NCBI RefSeq assembly: GCF_004295345.1
Contig: NZ_CP036200.1
Span: 124,001 to 188,000 of the forward strand
DNA: 64,000 bases
Direction of reading: 5' to 3'
DNA from: Shewanella maritima
GTDB lineage: Bacteria; Pseudomonadota; Gammaproteobacteria; Enterobacterales; Shewanellaceae
The position numbers and the translations under genes are program-made. The notes below the pieces were generated by a model that was not told where the DNA came from, searched no databases, and saw nothing but the letters and a program-made list of their open reading frames with translations. Positions 9,222 to 18,010 of this stretch are shown here, in pieces; position 1 is the first letter of the stretch; every line of letters starts with the position of its first letter.

Positions 9222-10532
9222 TAGAGGATACGGCGTAGTAAAAAGTCAGCTTTTATGCGTCGAATACGATTCATGATCTTCTTCACTGGCGCTGGATAGT
9301 TTTGCAAGGTATCTATCTGACTGTAATGGAACAATCGTTGAGTATGCTCAAGAATATGCGCTTGCTCTTGCTTGAACTGCTCTTTCCACACACCTGACTC
9401 ATCATGCACCATCAGGCCATTTTCTAGATCTAACGCCCAGGCTCTCGGGTTAAGATTAGAGCCGGTGATCAGATGTGTTTTGTCATCGGCGCTGATCCCT
9501 TTAAGGTGATAGCTATTGATGTCGTGACGCCACAAATGAATATTGAGCTGACCATTTTCAATCGCCCACTGCTGACGCTTAGCAAATTTACGTAACATCT
9601 GCTCATACATATATGGCAATGCACCGATGGTAGAAAACGGTTTTTCTGGCGGAATATAAAAATCGTTAGCCGTTTTATCACCAACCACAATATCTATCTT
9701 CTTACCGTCTCTTAAATGTTTTGAAAGTGCTCGGTTAAGTGCTCTCGGTGGGTTGAAGTAAGGGTACAGATAAATAAATGATCTTCAGACTGATTCACGA
9801 TGTTAACTACGGCATCATTAAGTTTGTTTTTCTTTGGCCCAAGGCCAACAATCGGCGTGATCCGGTTGCCAATACGCGTAGCTTCAAACTCATATTGCGC
9901 TTTTGATAAGCGATGTTTAAAACTACGGATCGTTTGTTTATCAGGCAAGACTTCGGTGTCAGCAGACTGAGTTAACGAAGTGACTGCAGGATCAGACAGA
10001 ATGTAACGCTTGATCATATCATTCATCGACTTGGCTAATTCTGCTGATTCCACCATGTGATAACGATCGAAACGGTATTTGTCACCTTGTTGCAGGTAAA
10101 TATTGTTAAGACTCGCACCACTAAAGATCACAGTATCGTCAATGATGAATCCTTTTAGGTGCAACACGCCCATGAACTCACGTGATTTAACCGGTACACC
10201 AACAATATTAATTGGGTGAGCAGCAGCGTCATTTAGCTTGCGATAAAGGATATAATTGCCACTATCGCCTTTGTGGCCTATTAGTCCACGACGAGCGCGG
10301 TGAAAGTCCACCAGCACATTAACCTCAAGCAGAGGGTTATTCGCTTTCGCTGCATAAAGTGCGTGTAATACTTCGCGGCCCGCTTCATCATCTTCGACAT
10401 ACAAAGCAGAGATAGAGATTGAATGCTTAGCCTGCTGGATTTTATCCAGCAGCGTCTGCTTGAAATTCTTCGGGTAAGTAACCAGCTTAATGCATCAGCA
10501 TTAACTGCAATTCCACCTAGCTTATTCAGCAA
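9221..10532 (-). pseudogene. pssA: Phosphatidylserine synthase, reading frame broken twice
   Basis: CDP-diacylglycerol-serine O-phosphatidyltransferase, the first step to phosphatidylethanolamine. The two phospholipase-D-type HKD motifs are present: HLKGFIIDDTVIFSGASLN and HLKGISADDKTHLITGSNLN, the latter followed by NPRAW. The gene is in three frames. Break 1 is at the GGG run 10472-10474: adding one base gives LSWLLTPKNFKQ. Break 2 is at AAA 9714-9716: adding one base gives HFQNILRDGKKIDIVVGDKT. With both bases restored it is 437 residues (E. coli 451). Start: TTG at 10532 after AAGGAGG; no ATG fits. pssA is essential or nearly so in relatives, so both breaks may be sequencing errors. Confidence 0.88.
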
Positions 10533-10871
10533 GGCATCCTCCTTAACTTGCACATTGAGTCTCGCAAGGTATCAAAGATGATACTTTTAAAAGGCGAATT
10601 ACTCGAAAACAACCACGCAAAATACAAGCAATAAACGGAATTTGTTTAGTTGCTAATTGCTGTTGGTGCACTAATAAATATTATTAAATCAATTTTGAGT
10701 TACAACCTACTCATATAGCAAGGCGTGGACAAGTAATTTCTGACATCAAACTGCAATATTTTGTTTTTTGTCGCCTTTTTATACAGTATTGCTATGTTAA
10801 CTAACATTTATGGCAAGTCTTGATTGCATTGGTTACCATCTTAGGTAATTTTACATTTCAGGCTCATTCTT
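10533..10871. other. Intergenic region between divergent pssA and dacB
   Basis: About 340 AT-rich bases that must hold the promoters of both divergent genes. I find no gene, no strong hairpin and no recognisable operator. The AAGGAGG ribosome site of pssA overlaps its border. Confidence 0.6.
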
Positions 10872-12587
10872 GTGGTTAAGCAATCTAAGGTACTAACTCC
10901 AGCATCCCGCCCTGCCTTTATAATCCATAAAGCAGTGGCTATTTTCACCACAGCATTGCTGCTAGCCACTCCCACAGCCAAGGCTAGTAGCCCTGTAAAA
11001 ACTGTCGATGCTAAGCCGCTCGGCGCAGATAAACTTGAGTTGGCAAGCCTAACTAAAACCGATAATTTATCTAAGCGGTTACAAGCTGTAGTTGAGTCAT
11101 ATACCAGTGCTTCGAGCAGCCACGTAAGCGCGCTAATTTGGCATCCAGAGTCAAATCAGACACTAGTGAGCTATCAAAGCAAGCACATAATGCAACCTGC
11201 TAGCGTTACTAAAACGCTCACCGCGCTGCTTGCCCTAGATAACCTACAGCAAAACAAAGATGAAAATTTTCGATATAAAACCCAGCTTCTTTCTTCGACA
11301 CCTATAACTCAATATACTGATGAGTATGGATACTACAGTGGAGACTTGAAGCTAGTATTTTCAGGCGACCCAAGTTTAACCAGCAAACAGTTAGCGGGAC
11401 TATTCGACCACCTAAACGCATTAGGCGTGAAAAAAATTGATGGTAACTTGTATGTTGAGCGCGACTTTATTGACACTAGTTACCCTGCTGGCTGGGTGTG
11501 GGACGACCTTGGTATTTGCTACGGCGCAGCTAACAAAGGTGTGGTTATCGATGGCAACTGCATTCGCGCTCAACTAACAGCAAATGATTACCAACAGAAA
11601 GCTAAAGTTTCACTAAAACCAAATGCCGAGCAAAAGCGATACTTGGGGCAAGCGTTAAATCAAGTGATAAATATCAAATCTGACGCTTGGTTTGAAAGGT
11701 ATAGTGATACGCAATATAACCCTTGTGAGCTGTCGATGAGTCTTGCCACCGACAACGAGTATCAAATTAAGGGCTGCTTTGCTAATCGCCTCAAACTGCC
11801 ATTGAACTTGGCAATCACAGACCCAGACAGTTATGCGTTAACCTTAATTGATGGTATGACTCGAGCGTTTGTGATTGGTTCAAACAATACCGATGGCGGG
11901 GTTATTGTTAACTCTCCCTACTCCCGCGCCAACGCCAACGCCAACGCCAACGCCAACGCCAACGCGCCGAGCTTATTAGCAGGTACAAACTTAATTCCAC
12001 AAGTTAATGACAACGAACGAAATACTTTTCCATTCTTAGTTGCTGAACATCAATCTGAGCCACTAAATGTCCTTATTGGCACCATGTTGCAAAAGTCAGA
12101 CAACCTCATTGCAGAAACCTTGCTTACGTCAGTAGCAATGCAGTCAGGCCTGACCCAACAAGGAAGCTATTTCAATCGAACATCAGCAATAAAGCAGTTA
12201 CTAAAGAAAGCTGGCATTGAATCAAGTGGCAGCCATTTTGTCGATGGTTCAGGGCTATCGCGCTACAACATGACAAGCGCTCAACACCTTAAGCAAATTC
12301 TGCAGACGGCATACAGTCAATATGGCGATGAGTTTTACAATCTTATGCCGGTGAGTGGCTTATCTGGCACACTTAAGCACAAACCTCTGTATCAACAACA
12401 AGCAATTAAAGGTCGAGTATTTGCCAAAACAGGCAGTATGCATGGGGTTAACAACCTTATTGGACTTGCCAAAACACAGTCCCACGGCGACATATTATTT
12501 GTGTTACTTGAAAATGGCATAAATCCAGCCGATGAAGCCAAGCCAACTTTAATAGAAAATATGTTGCCTGAGCTGTTTATTGATTAA
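10872..12587 (+). CDS. dacB: D-alanyl-D-alanine carboxypeptidase/endopeptidase, PBP4 type
   Basis: A periplasmic class C low-molecular-mass penicillin-binding protein that trims peptidoglycan cross-links. 571 residues, longer than E. coli PBP4 (477). Signal peptide near residues 15-38 ends TPTAKA. The active-site motifs are SVTK in MQPASVTKTLTALLA (about 112), SGLSRYN (about 462) and KTGS (about 520). The inserted domains between the first two motifs are present. A low-complexity Asn-Ala run (about residues 353-366) is encoded by a hexanucleotide repeat. The start is GTG with only a weak AGG site ten bases upstream, so the precise start is uncertain. Single gene, divergent from pssA. Confidence 0.9.
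   Translation: MVKQSKVLTPASRPAFIIHKAVAIFTTALLLATPTAKASSPVKTVDAKPLGADKLELASLTKTDNLSKRLQAVVESYTSASSSHVSALIWHPESNQTLVSYQSKHIMQPASVTKTLTALLALDNLQQNKDENFRYKTQLLSSTPITQYTDEYGYYSGDLKLVFSGDPSLTSKQLAGLFDHLNALGVKKIDGNLYVERDFIDTSYPAGWVWDDLGICYGAANKGVVIDGNCIRAQLTANDYQQKAKVSLKPNAEQKRYLGQALNQVINIKSDAWFERYSDTQYNPCELSMSLATDNEYQIKGCFANRLKLPLNLAITDPDSYALTLIDGMTRAFVIGSNNTDGGVIVNSPYSRANANANANANANAPSLLAGTNLIPQVNDNERNTFPFLVAEHQSEPLNVLIGTMLQKSDNLIAETLLTSVAMQSGLTQQGSYFNRTSAIKQLLKKAGIESSGSHFVDGSGLSRYNMTSAQHLKQILQTAYSQYGDEFYNLMPVSGLSGTLKHKPLYQQQAIKGRVFAKTGSMHGVNNLIGLAKTQSHGDILFVLLENGINPADEAKPTLIENMLPELFID
11931..11966 (+). repeat. Hexanucleotide microsatellite (AACGCC) inside dacB
   Basis: Five exact AACGCC copies and a sixth ending AACGCG encode Asn-Ala six times. 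Changes in copy number would stay in frame and only change linker length. Confidence 0.95.
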
Positions 12588-12679
12588 CTAACACTACAGC
12601 CACTATCACAACTGCATTCACAACTGAGACCACAAAAATTCGCACAGTTGAAGTCCCCTCTACTCACAGTAATAACAAC

Positions 12680-12706
12680 AAAAAAAGCCCAATCATTTGA
12701 TTGGGC
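12680..12706 (-). terminator. Terminator after csgG
   Basis: On the minus strand GCCCAATCAAATGATTGGGC folds into an 8-base stem and is followed by a run of T. It lies about 70 bases past the csgG stop and closes the curli transcript. Confidence 0.85.
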
Positions 12707-12774
12707 AAAGAGGATGACATAACGTCGAGAGTCTTAATTGCATAGATAATTGAACGGTTAACTTACCTAAATGA

Positions 12775-13632
12775 TTAGCTGTTACTTTGGTTAATGCGCA
12801 TGCTCACTTTAGACTCTGAGTGCGCCTCTAACCAATACTTTTGTAATACAGGATTTGCATGACCACTCTTTTCATCGAGTAGGTTCCACGACCCTTTCCA
12901 AATACCATCTGCGATGAGATGCACTACGGCGCTTTCAATGGCGGCTGCAACGCAAAGGCTCACTGGCTCGTTTGAGGTAAAGCCAGCTTCGGCCTCTAAT
13001 AGTTCCTGAGCATCAATAAACTTAAACACGCCAGCGGTGATCTCTTTTGATATCACCGACTTTGTAGTAGTGACACTGCTCAGCAAGCGACCTGTACGGA
13101 TATCAACGGCGCGTAGGTTTACAGTGATACGATCAACACGATATTGCCCAGAAGCGCCAATACCAAGATACCTTGCGCCTGCACCGCCAGTTTTTACGTT
13201 AGTGTCGTAGGCAACAATGCCGCCTTCCATTAACACCTGAGCGCTATTAAGTTGCGGTAAACCGTTAGCATTACCTTTTAAGCCTGCGCGAACAATCTTA
13301 CGCTCAGTTAACAGGTTTTGAAGTCCTTCACGCTCTACTGGTACAAACCATGAGGAGTCGTTCAATGCTTGTGAAAGGAATGCCGTGCCACTTTGAGGTA
13401 CTGCGGTCGAGAAGTTACTCGATGGGATCGGTTTATACTGCCCCGTTTGATCACGAAAGTCATAAACCGCAGCAACCATAACTCCTTGAGGCATAGGTAA
13501 ACTCACCAAGTCTTGATAGGTCTCACCCTTTGGCATCAAGCTGGTTGTCGCCTCAATACCTTCGAACTCGCTTTCAACCGATGAGCATGCAGCCAATAGA
13601 GCCGCAATCGATAATACGATTAGCTTTTTCAT
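12775..13632 (-). CDS. csgG: Curli secretion channel lipoprotein CsgG
   Basis: CsgG forms the nonameric outer-membrane pore that exports curli subunits. The 285-residue part starting at ATG 13632 has a lipoprotein signal MKKLIVLSIAALLAACSS with lipobox LAAC, then VMVAAVYDFRDQTGQYK, NDSSWFVPVEREGLQNLL, ARYLGIGASGQYRVD and VNLRAVDIRTGRLLSSV, all CsgG hallmarks; E. coli CsgG is 277 residues. In this sequence it is in one open frame with csgF upstream because no stop separates them. The internal lipoprotein signal argues that it must be translated from its own ATG. Last gene of the csgDEFG run, followed by a terminator. Confidence 0.93.
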   Translation of the reverse strand: MKKLIVLSIAALLAACSSVESEFEGIEATTSLMPKGETYQDLVSLPMPQGVMVAAVYDFRDQTGQYKPIPSSNFSTAVPQSGTAFLSQALNDSSWFVPVEREGLQNLLTERKIVRAGLKGNANGLPQLNSAQVLMEGGIVAYDTNVKTGGAGARYLGIGASGQYRVDRITVNLRAVDIRTGRLLSSVTTTKSVISKEITAGVFKFIDAQELLEAEAGFTSNEPVSLCVAAAIESAVVHLIADGIWKGSWNLLDEKSGHANPVLQKYWLEAHSESKVSMRINQSNS

Positions 13633-13633
13633 A

Positions 13634-14055
13634 TTACCCCCGGTTGTCTCATTACCGACAATTCCGCCTACTTCAATAATGGTGGTCTCACCGGTCAGTA
13701 AGTCAGTAATATGCACAAGTAGTGAGCCGTCTTCATTGACGACGTTGATCTCAAAGTCATCTGTTTTTAAATAGCCCTCGCCGCCGTTGGCTGCATCATT
13801 AAACAGCTGGCTCATTAATCGTGATTGCAATGAACTCGCAAGGCGGTCAAGTGCTGACGGCGGCGTATAACCCGAACCACCCGTATGCTCGTTTTGAGCC
13901 GACGCGTTGGCAAGCAGGTACGAGCCATTAAGGTAATTGCCACCAAAAGCTGGGTTAACCGGGGTATATACCAATTGTGTCGCTTGAGTTGAACTCGAAA
14001 GCGTTACTGATAATAGCAAGGCTGTAGAGCCTGCAATTAATGTGAATTTTTTCAT
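13634..14055 (-). CDS. csgF: Curli assembly factor CsgF (stop codon lost; runs into csgG)
   Basis: CsgF is secreted through CsgG and links the nucleator CsgB to the pore. It has a type I signal MKKFTLIAGSTALLLSVTL and the mature N-terminus QLVYTPVNPAFGGNYLNG, matching the CsgG-binding segment of E. coli CsgF (NPNFGGN), then TPPSALDRLASSLQSRLM and a beta-rich end TGETTIIEVGGI. As given, the frame continues through CCCCC (13637-13641) into csgG. One more base in that run gives GGGGGG-TAA, a 140-residue CsgF (E. coli 138) and a stop one base before the csgG ATG. Start ATG 14055 follows AGGGA. A fusion is unlikely to be functional, because CsgG needs its own signal. Confidence 0.85.
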
Positions 14056-14068
14056 GTGCTGTCCCTGC

Positions 14069-14587
14069 TTATATTTCGTCTGGCGCAAGATCCGGGTCGG
14101 TAAATGCGCTCCACTTTGACTGCTGCTGATGCTTCTTTAATAAGGCATCAACATGCTTAGCCGCTCCTGCAGCTTGTCGATCAATATTGCGTGACGCGGG
14201 TGACACGAAAGTCACAAATATCGGTTTGCGGTTGTGCATCACGCTGAGCTTACTGCCGCTGCGAGCAGTAGCGAATTCTTTAATAGTGAGCCCTGAATGC
14301 TGACTTGTGCCGTTAATGTCTCGATATGCACTCACAAATTCTCGATAAAATCGATGTCCAAATCGGGTCATGGCGCGATTGAGAATGAGCCCATCAACTA
14401 AGTCAGATTCTGCTTTGGGCGTGGCATCACTAATACTCTGAGATTGAGTAGGCTTCTGTTTTAGATACTTATCGTCAGCTTTACCCGTTTGCTCAGGTTC
14501 TTCAGGCGGGGTGTGGTTGACCGGACCTGCAAGCACACTGGTGTGGACAAGCGCAAAACACAGCGCTGTCCACACTAGGGGTTTCAT
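14069..14587 (-). CDS. csgE: Curli assembly/transport adaptor CsgE
   Basis: CsgE is a periplasmic cap that brings CsgA to the CsgG pore. Here it has 172 residues (E. coli 129): a signal peptide ending SVLAG, a proline/glutamate/lysine-rich linker (residues 22-62) that relatives lack, then the CsgE core with LVDGLILNRAMTRFGHRFYR, GLTIKEFATARSGSKLSV and NRKPIFVTFVSP. The C-terminus ends with an acidic PDLAPDEI, similar to the AHDEF end of E. coli CsgE. Its start overlaps the csgD stop (ATGA) and its end is 13 bases before csgF, so the genes are co-translated. Confidence 0.88.
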   Translation of the reverse strand: MKPLVWTALCFALVHTSVLAGPVNHTPPEEPEQTGKADDKYLKQKPTQSQSISDATPKAESDLVDGLILNRAMTRFGHRFYREFVSAYRDINGTSQHSGLTIKEFATARSGSKLSVMHNRKPIFVTFVSPASRNIDRQAAGAAKHVDALLKKHQQQSKWSAFTDPDLAPDEI

Positions 14588-15225
14588 ACTCTCACCTCAT
14601 GCATATGGGTTTGCGCCCAAGCAATTGCTTGACCGCGGCTAGAAACACCAATCTTCCTAAATGCACGGTAAAGGTGGGTTTTAATGGTTGATTCACTCAC
14701 AAATAGGCGATTCGCAATATCAAGATTGGTACTACCACTAAGCAATGCTTGGAGTACTTCGCGCTCGCGAATGGTTAATTGTTCTGAATCATCATCAATG
14801 TCGTTACACGTCATTGACTGCTGTAAATCCTGAGGGAACACGCTACGGCCTTTTAATAACTCATTAAAGCCTGCGCTGATCTCTGCCAAACTTGCCTCTG
14901 CGTAAAACGCCCCTAGTGTCGTAGCTGGATGGATTAAAAACTTCGCATCCACTTGCTTAGGGAAATTAATAAATACAGTGTGGGTGTGGCTGTACTCGCG
15001 CTCGACTAAGCGCTGTAGTTGGTACGCTTGCTGTAGGTCAATCGTTGATAAATCAAACACAACCATAGATACAGCTTTTAAGGGTAACTTACGAGCCATC
15101 TCGCCAGGTGTTGCCTTTGAAAGGTTAACCAAAAACTCCTGTGGCCAACGACATTCAAGCAAATCGACTAACATTTGCGAACGAGAAACTATCATCCAAT
15201 TTACGACTTTAAACATCTTAAACAC
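14584..15225 (-). CDS. csgD: LuxR-family curli regulator, CsgD-like
   Basis: A 213-residue transcription factor like CsgD (216 residues). The N-terminal half resembles a receiver without a complete acidic pocket (QMLVDLLECRWPQEF, MVVFDLSTIDLQQA). The C-terminal 65 residues are a LuxR helix-turn-helix: LTIREREVLQALLSGSTNLD and VSESTIKTHLYRAFRKIGV. It heads csgDEFG and lies 135 bases downstream of csgA, on the same strand. In E. coli csgD is divergent from csgBA; here the order implies it can be read from the csgBA transcript, which would create positive feedback (inferred). No signal or membrane part. Confidence 0.85.
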   Translation of the reverse strand: MFKMFKVVNWMIVSRSQMLVDLLECRWPQEFLVNLSKATPGEMARKLPLKAVSMVVFDLSTIDLQQAYQLQRLVEREYSHTHTVFINFPKQVDAKFLIHPATTLGAFYAEASLAEISAGFNELLKGRSVFPQDLQQSMTCNDIDDDSEQLTIREREVLQALLSGSTNLDIANRLFVSESTIKTHLYRAFRKIGVSSRGQAIAWAQTHMHEVRV

Positions 15226-15316
15226 TCCATGTGAAACGATGGTAGAAGTACACTAAGTACGGAGTAAGTGCTAAAACACCCGCATAGATTATCAAGTCAA
15301 TTAGGGGGTAACAATT

Positions 15317-15353
15317 AGTCTAAAGGGTGCTTACGCACCCTTACCTAGACTAA
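15317..15353 (-). promoter_or_regulatory. Strong hairpin between csgA and csgD
   Basis: AAGGGTGC-TTAC-GCACCCTT with extra pairing AGTCTA/TAGACT outside gives a long stem just after the csgA stop. On the minus strand it is not followed by a T run, so it looks more like a partial attenuator or an mRNA 3' stabiliser than a full terminator. Confidence 0.6.
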
Positions 15354-15360
15354 AGTATTA

Positions 15361-17145
15361 CTACATACCTTGAACGATAGTTACTGTGTTACCTGAACCT
15401 AAGGTATTCACAGCGGCATTGTTTGACGCATCAGTTTGCGTAATGCTCACCATGTTGTTACCCGCACCGCTAACAAATACATCAGAGTTGTGGCTCATAC
15501 CTGTTTGAGAGATTAAGATCTCATTGTCAGTACCAGCCCAAGACTCAGCAACAGCGGTGTTCAAGTCACCAGTTTGGTCAATATCAACAACCGAAGATAC
15601 ATCAGCTGAATCAGCATATGCTTGGTTGTCATTACCTACTTGGTCAACCGTGATAATGTTGTCACTACCATAGGTACCCGCACCAATAGAAGCGCCATAG
15701 TAGTTAGCAGCACCTGGAAGGTTACCTACAGAGTTACCGTTACCTGTTTGTGTAATAGTGATAGAGCTCGAACCACCTAATTCAGAAGCGGCACCAGCAT
15801 AGTTAGACACACCGGTTTGTAAAACAGTGATGTTATTTGAGAAGCTATCGCCAGAAGTTTGTACAACTGCTTCGTTCGAATCACCAAATTGAGTTACAGA
15901 AGCTGTATCACCATCACCCACTTGGTTGATTGTCGCTAAGTTACCAAAGCCTGCGCCAGAGTTACCGCTTTGCATAACAGTTGCAGAGTTGCCTGTGTTT
16001 TGCTGGTCGATATCAGCAATGTTTTCACTATCAAGTTGCGTCACAGTTGCTGTTTGCATAGAACCTGATTGCTCAACATCTGCAGAGTTTGATGCACCAG
16101 ACTGGTCAACGAAAGCCATTGAGCCCATACCTGATTGCATTAATGTTGCAGAGGCAAGCGTGCCAGATTGCAATACAGTTGCTACGTTAGTATCGCCAGT
16201 TTGAGTCAACATGCTCATATTATCGTCACCAGACTGTGTGACTGAAGACTGGTTACCCATGCCATCTTGAGAAGCCGTTGCTTCATTCAGGCCACCAGAT
16301 TGCGCAACTGTCGCAATATTCGAATCGCCCATTTGTGTCAGCATGCTCATGTTATCATCACCAGACTGATTAACTGCTGAGTCATTACCAACACCATTTT
16401 GTGATGTTGTTGCATCATTAGACACACCAGTTTGATCGATAGTACCGATGTTGCCATCACCAGTTTGTGAAAGCGTTGCTACTGTATCGTCGGTGTTCGA
16501 CTGGAAGAAAGTAGAAGTAGATTGAGTGATAGTACCTTGGTTACCAGTGCCATCTTGATTAACAGTAGCAGAAGCATAATCTGAAGAGTCTTGGCTAATA
16601 AACGCGTTGTTACCACCGCCAACACTTTGATTGATGGTTGCATCGGCATAATCAGACCAAACGTTGCTGATTTCAGCCATGTCGCCGCTGCCTAACTGGT
16701 TAATCGTTGAGTTAGCGCCATCACCATTGTTTTGATCAATGATTGCATCATTATCGCTACCTACTTGATTAACTAATGCTTGAGCATTGTCACCATTATT
16801 AAAACGCTGAACAATTGATGCGTCGTTGTTGTCACCAGTTGTGCTGATTGTCGCTGTCGCTGTTTGTGTAGAACTAAACTGGCTAATGCTAGCAGTGTTA
16901 GAAGAACCAGTTTGATCAATGTCGGCCAAAGTATTGCTGGTATCAGCCTGGCTTACAGTCGCGACGTTGCTATCACCGGTTTGGTCAACTTCAGCAGTGT
17001 TATCAGAGCTATTGACTTGCTGAGTCACAGTGACTGAGTTACCAGCACCATTTTGACCAACTGTGGCAGTATTTGTATTACTTGCATAAGCGCCAGATGC
17101 CATCATCATTGATGATACTAGCAATGCGATTTTTGAATATTTCAT
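15361..17145 (-). CDS. csgA: Major curlin CsgA, greatly expanded (about 25 curlin repeats)
   Basis: Curlin is secreted and polymerises into amyloid curli fibres. This protein has about 594 residues against 151 in E. coli. After a signal peptide (ends ASGAYA) almost the whole chain is made of units of 22-25 residues with the pattern N-x-A-x-(I/V)-x-Q-x-G-x-x-N-x-A, the strand-turn-strand of curlin; I count about 25 units. A pair of 44-residue blocks is a recent tandem duplication. It is rich in Asn, Gln, Ser, Thr, Asp and Gly and has almost no Lys, Arg or Pro after the signal. ATG 17145 is used, with AAGGGA upstream. It follows csgB by 18 bases, in one operon. Confidence 0.92.
   Translation of the reverse strand: MKYSKIALLVSSMMMASGAYASNTNTATVGQNGAGNSVTVTQQVNSSDNTAEVDQTGDSNVATVSQADTSNTLADIDQTGSSNTASISQFSSTQTATATISTTGDNNDASIVQRFNNGDNAQALVNQVGSDNDAIIDQNNGDGANSTINQLGSGDMAEISNVWSDYADATINQSVGGGNNAFISQDSSDYASATVNQDGTGNQGTITQSTSTFFQSNTDDTVATLSQTGDGNIGTIDQTGVSNDATTSQNGVGNDSAVNQSGDDNMSMLTQMGDSNIATVAQSGGLNEATASQDGMGNQSSVTQSGDDNMSMLTQTGDTNVATVLQSGTLASATLMQSGMGSMAFVDQSGASNSADVEQSGSMQTATVTQLDSENIADIDQQNTGNSATVMQSGNSGAGFGNLATINQVGDGDTASVTQFGDSNEAVVQTSGDSFSNNITVLQTGVSNYAGAASELGGSSSITITQTGNGNSVGNLPGAANYYGASIGAGTYGSDNIITVDQVGNDNQAYADSADVSSVVDIDQTGDLNTAVAESWAGTDNEILISQTGMSHNSDVFVSGAGNNMVSITQTDASNNAAVNTLGSGNTVTIVQGM
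16156..16419 (-). repeat. Tandem 132-bp duplication inside csgA
   Basis: Two adjacent 132-base blocks (16288-16419 and 16156-16287) encode matching 44-residue pairs of curlin units, each with SGDDNMSMLTQ in the middle. The offset is exactly 132 bases, and the DNA is similar enough to align by eye. Confidence 0.85.
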
Positions 17146-17163
17146 CACGTATTTCCCTTTACT

Positions 17164-17703
17164 TTAGTTAGATAAACTACTTTGGGTAACCACAACATTT
17201 TGTGAATTTCCCCACTGTGTCACACCTACAGCATTTCCAGAGCCGTACTGCTGGATCCGAATTGCATTCTCGATTCCGGTCTGATTAACGACCGCAATAT
17301 TGTCCGTTCCAATCTGAGATATATGTAGCAACAGCTGCTCACCGTTTTGGCTAGATAACACACGATTACCAAAACCTGCTTGCAAAATAGTTGCTTCTAT
17401 ATCGCTACCAAATTGGGTAGCCGACAATTGGTTGTCAAAACCTTGCTGATTTGTCACTAGCTGATTTGAAAAGCCAGATTGACTAATAATCGCAAGATTA
17501 TCGCCACCGACTTGAGTAAGGGATGTAGACATACCATCACCCACTTGGTTGACCCGAGCGCTGTTGTTATACAGGCCTAGTTCATCCACCTCACTTAAGT
17601 CTTGCTGACCCCAACTTGGAAAGGAACTCAAACACAACGCTAAAGCAAGCATCCCTGCTCTAGCTGTAACGTGACTAAACTTTTCACGTTTATTCAAGGT
17701 CAT
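17164..17703 (-). CDS. csgB: Curlin nucleator CsgB-like minor subunit
   Basis: CsgB is the surface-bound nucleator for CsgA fibres. This 179-residue protein has a signal peptide ending SFPSWGQQ and then about six curlin units: QVGDGMSTSLTQVGGDN, QSGFSNQLVTNQQGFDN, QFGSDIEATILQAGFGN, QIGTDNIAVVNQTGIEN, QYGSGNAVGVTQWGNSQN and others. It is shorter than CsgA and comes first in the operon, as csgB does in E. coli. I chose ATG 17703, preceded by AGGA and giving a normal signal; a longer frame from TTG 17784 has no ribosome site. Whether it nucleates here is inferred from position and size. Confidence 0.85.
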   Translation of the reverse strand: MTLNKREKFSHVTARAGMLALALCLSSFPSWGQQDLSEVDELGLYNNSARVNQVGDGMSTSLTQVGGDNLAIISQSGFSNQLVTNQQGFDNQLSATQFGSDIEATILQAGFGNRVLSSQNGEQLLLHISQIGTDNIAVVNQTGIENAIRIQQYGSGNAVGVTQWGNSQNVVVTQSSLSN

Positions 17704-18010
17704 GCGTCCTGCCCCTTGCGTTAAACCTTGTTTAAAAACCCCTGTTTTCAAACGCTGATTCAACAATGTTGTTGAGAGTGTCAATATTATGACGCTGGAA
17801 ATTCTGCCTTGAATCGGCTGCGAGTATTAAACGCTGATAGACCTAACTGTTATTTTTATCTGATCACCCCACCTTAGTATTAGTGATGGATTTTACTAGA
17901 TAAAAATCAGTACATTAGAGGTGAAGAAAAACTTGCCTTAGCGCTCTAAGTAAACTCAAGTACTACTTTCGCGGGTTTTTAGTGTTCGTTTTGCGCTAAA
18001 AATGTGCAGA

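Noticed and set aside
12775..14088. A single bifunctional CsgF-CsgG protein
   Set aside because: The middle contains a complete lipoprotein signal with lipobox that only works at an N-terminus, and one base in a C run restores a normal stop.
15926..16204. Proline/cysteine-rich open frame antisense to csgA
   Set aside because: Arises from the repeated csgA sequence read on the other strand; no ribosome site.
16156..17145. CRISPR-like array in the repeat-rich csgA region
   Set aside because: Repeats are coding, imperfect and in phase with curlin units; there are no unique spacers or cas genes.
17755..17784. TTGACA upstream of csgB as a -35 box or a TTG start
   Set aside because: No -10 at the right distance and no ribosome site; the ATG at 17703 has a better site and gives a normal signal peptide.
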